Shown here: positions 6,092 to 6,869 of the stretch, one piece after another | Layout: the number at the start of each line of letters is the position of its first letter | Position numbering within the stretch: the first letter of the stretch is position 1 | DNA from: Anaerolineales bacterium | Lineage (GTDB): Bacteria; Chloroflexota; Anaerolineae; 4572-78; J111 | NCBI GenBank assembly: GCA_012032575.1 | Contig: JAAUSP010000421.1 | Coordinates: 1-6,869, forward strand | Direction of reading: 5' to 3' | Length of the DNA stretch: 6,869 nt | Notes under the pieces: generated by a model | What the model was told of the DNA's origin: nothing | The model's input: the letters and a program-made list of their open reading frames with translations, nothing else | Databases searched by the model: none | Translations under genes and position numbers: made by a program

Positions 6092-6165
6092 GGAACTAAA
6101 GGAACTCGTGGGAACTGAGGGGGTATTTGTCGAAATCCCAAAGTTCCCTGAGTTCCGTCAGTTCC
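6092..6165. repeat. Inverted array: three GGAACT facing three AGTTCC
   Basis: GGAACT occurs at 6092, 6101 and 6111, and AGTTCC at 6142, 6151 and 6160, with spacings of 9, 10, 9 and 9 bp. The arms can pair as an interrupted stem around a loop of about 25 bases; the innermost pair extends to GGGAACT/AGTTCCC. It begins 12 bp after the kinase stop and lies upstream of the GH35 start. No U-run follows on the minus strand, so an intrinsic terminator is not supported. It could be an mRNA-processing or stability hairpin, or merely a repeat pair in opposite orientation. Confidence 0.8.
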
Positions 6166-6176
6166 TTCTCATTCTT

Positions 6177-6869
6177 TTAGTCCTGACTCCAGCCTCTCGC
6201 CCGCTCGACGGCGCGCTGCCAGAGAGCATAAGCGGCGTCGCGCTGGTCGGCGGAGAGGCGCGGCTCAAAGGTGCTGTGGCCACCGGGGATGGGTGGCAGG
6301 TCGGACAGGCTTGACCAGACTCCGGCGGACAATCCAGCCAACAGGGCGGCAGAGCGAGCCGTGGTTTCGGTGAAGCTGGGCCGGCTGATGGGAATGCCCA
6401 ACTGGTCGGAAATGATCTGGCAAATCTCGTTGCTGGCCGAAACGCCGCCGCCCAGTTTTAACTGCTCGACGTGCAGGCCGGTTTCGGTTTTGATGGTTTC
6501 CAGAATCACCCGCACCTGAAAGGCCAGGGCCTCGACAAAGGCGCGGACGATGTGGGCGCGGGTGCTGCCCAGGGTCATCCCCAGAATTGTGCCGCGGGCG
6601 GTGGTATCATTGTAGGGCACAAACAGGCCGGTAAACGCCGGGACAAAAACCACCCCCGCCGTGTCGGGCACTGAGGCCGCCAGCGGTCCCACTTCGGTGT
6701 GATGATCTATCAAGCGGGCGTGCTCCTGCATCCAGCGAATCGCCGAGCCGGTGGCGGCGGTTTCGGCTTCAAGGCAGTAGGTGTGGGAGATGGGAGATGG
6801 AGATGGGAGATGGGAGATTGAACACTTCGCGGAGAGACTTCCGACCCCCGACCCCCGACCCCCAACCCC
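6177..6869 (-). CDS. FGGY-family carbohydrate kinase, glycerol kinase-like, C-terminal part (runs off right edge)
   Basis: The last 230 residues are present and the N-terminal lobe lies outside the window. FGGY kinases phosphorylate polyols or sugars with ATP in the cytoplasm. Visible C-lobe motifs are YCLEAETAATGSAIRWMQE (31-49; compare YALEGS..GAAIQWL in glycerol kinase), FVPAFTGLFVPY (75-86), ARGTILGMTLG (91-101), LKLGGGVSASN (137-147), and the family signature region RPSFTETTARSAALLAG (163-179). The FVPAF-GL-PY and ARG-I-G-T block favours a glycerol kinase over a xylulokinase. However, LGGG replaces the usual VDGG and ARSAA the usual ALGAA, so the substrate is uncertain. The first 29 visible residues are encoded by two repeat arrays and immediately precede the conserved YCLEAE strand. 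The frame stays open through both. The TAA stop at 6177-6179 is followed by a GGAACT inverted repeat before the GH35 gene. Confidence 0.85.
   Translation of the reverse strand, partial: GVGGRGSGVGSLSAKCSISHLPSPSPISHTYCLEAETAATGSAIRWMQEHARLIDHHTEVGPLAASVPDTAGVVFVPAFTGLFVPYNDTTARGTILGMTLGSTRAHIVRAFVEALAFQVRVILETIKTETGLHVEQLKLGGGVSASNEICQIISDQLGIPISRPSFTETTARSAALLAGLSAGVWSSLSDLPPIPGGHSTFEPRLSADQRDAAYALWQRAVERARGWSQD
6785..6818. repeat. Heptanucleotide array, GGGAGAT x5 with one 6-bp unit
   Basis: Five tandem units are present; the third (6799-6804) is GGAGAT, one base short. The array encodes ISHLPSPSPISH (18-29 of the visible kinase). The short unit shifts the phase of the units on either side, yet the kinase frame remains open because the word contains no stop on the coding strand. 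Confidence 0.93.
6841..6868. repeat. Heptanucleotide array, CCGACCC x4 (may continue past the edge)
   Basis: Three CCGACCC and one CCAACCC unit reach the right edge of the window. They encode the first ten visible kinase residues (GVGGRGSGVG). The word is close to CTGACCC in the array at 3402-3443. Confidence 0.9.

Noticed and set aside
5296..6099. A plus-strand open frame of 267 codons.
   Set aside because: It lies wholly opposite the GH35 catalytic barrel and has no motif or ribosome binding site.
6058..6141. Extension of the GH35 protein to an upstream start at 6141.
   Set aside because: The extra residues come from the GGAACT repeat region, and a good GGAG site points to ATG 6057, where family similarity begins.

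Overview
The window is GC-rich bacterial DNA with every gene on the minus strand, so transcription runs from high to low coordinates. Its most distinctive character is a set of short tandem arrays, mostly of 7-bp units, scattered inside and between genes. That style, together with several large multi-spanning GT-C glycosyltransferases, resembles environmental Chloroflexota (Anaerolineae-like) genomes. The assignment rests on general familiarity and no marker gene supports it, so treat it as a guess.

Layout in order of transcription (right to left): (1) 6869-6177, the C-terminal part of an FGGY carbohydrate kinase resembling glycerol kinase, open to the right edge. (2) A 119-bp gap carrying an inverted array of GGAACT words and a good ribosome binding site. 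(3) 6057-3937, a GH35 beta-galactosidase with both catalytic glutamates. Its C-terminal jelly-roll region breaks off inside a repeat array, and the frame then runs into a hydrophobic stretch that looks like the start of the next gene. (4) 4036 (or about 3940)-2144, a GT-C type membrane glycosyltransferase whose N-terminus appears frame-shifted relative to that hydrophobic stretch. (5) A 121-bp gap. (6) 2022-343, a second GT-C type membrane protein of 559 aa. (7) 322-1, the N-terminal part of a third GT-C type protein, leaving by the left edge. No gene-free stretch exceeds 300 bp.

The three GT-C proteins would transfer sugars from polyprenyl-phosphate donors at the outer face of the membrane. 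The kinase and beta-galactosidase would handle free sugars or polyols in the cytoplasm. Nothing in the sequence ties the two groups into one pathway, and the GH35/GT-C junction looks like an accident of recombination, mutation or assembly.

The most interesting signal is the repeat system. About eleven arrays of unrelated words share a period of 7 bp (8 bp in two of them). All but the inverted GGAACT array lie in coding sequence and are read through. In three arrays that contain a potential stop codon, the unit that would place the stop in frame is the one carrying a sense variant. Two homologous loops in two different GT-C proteins each carry an independent array with a different word.
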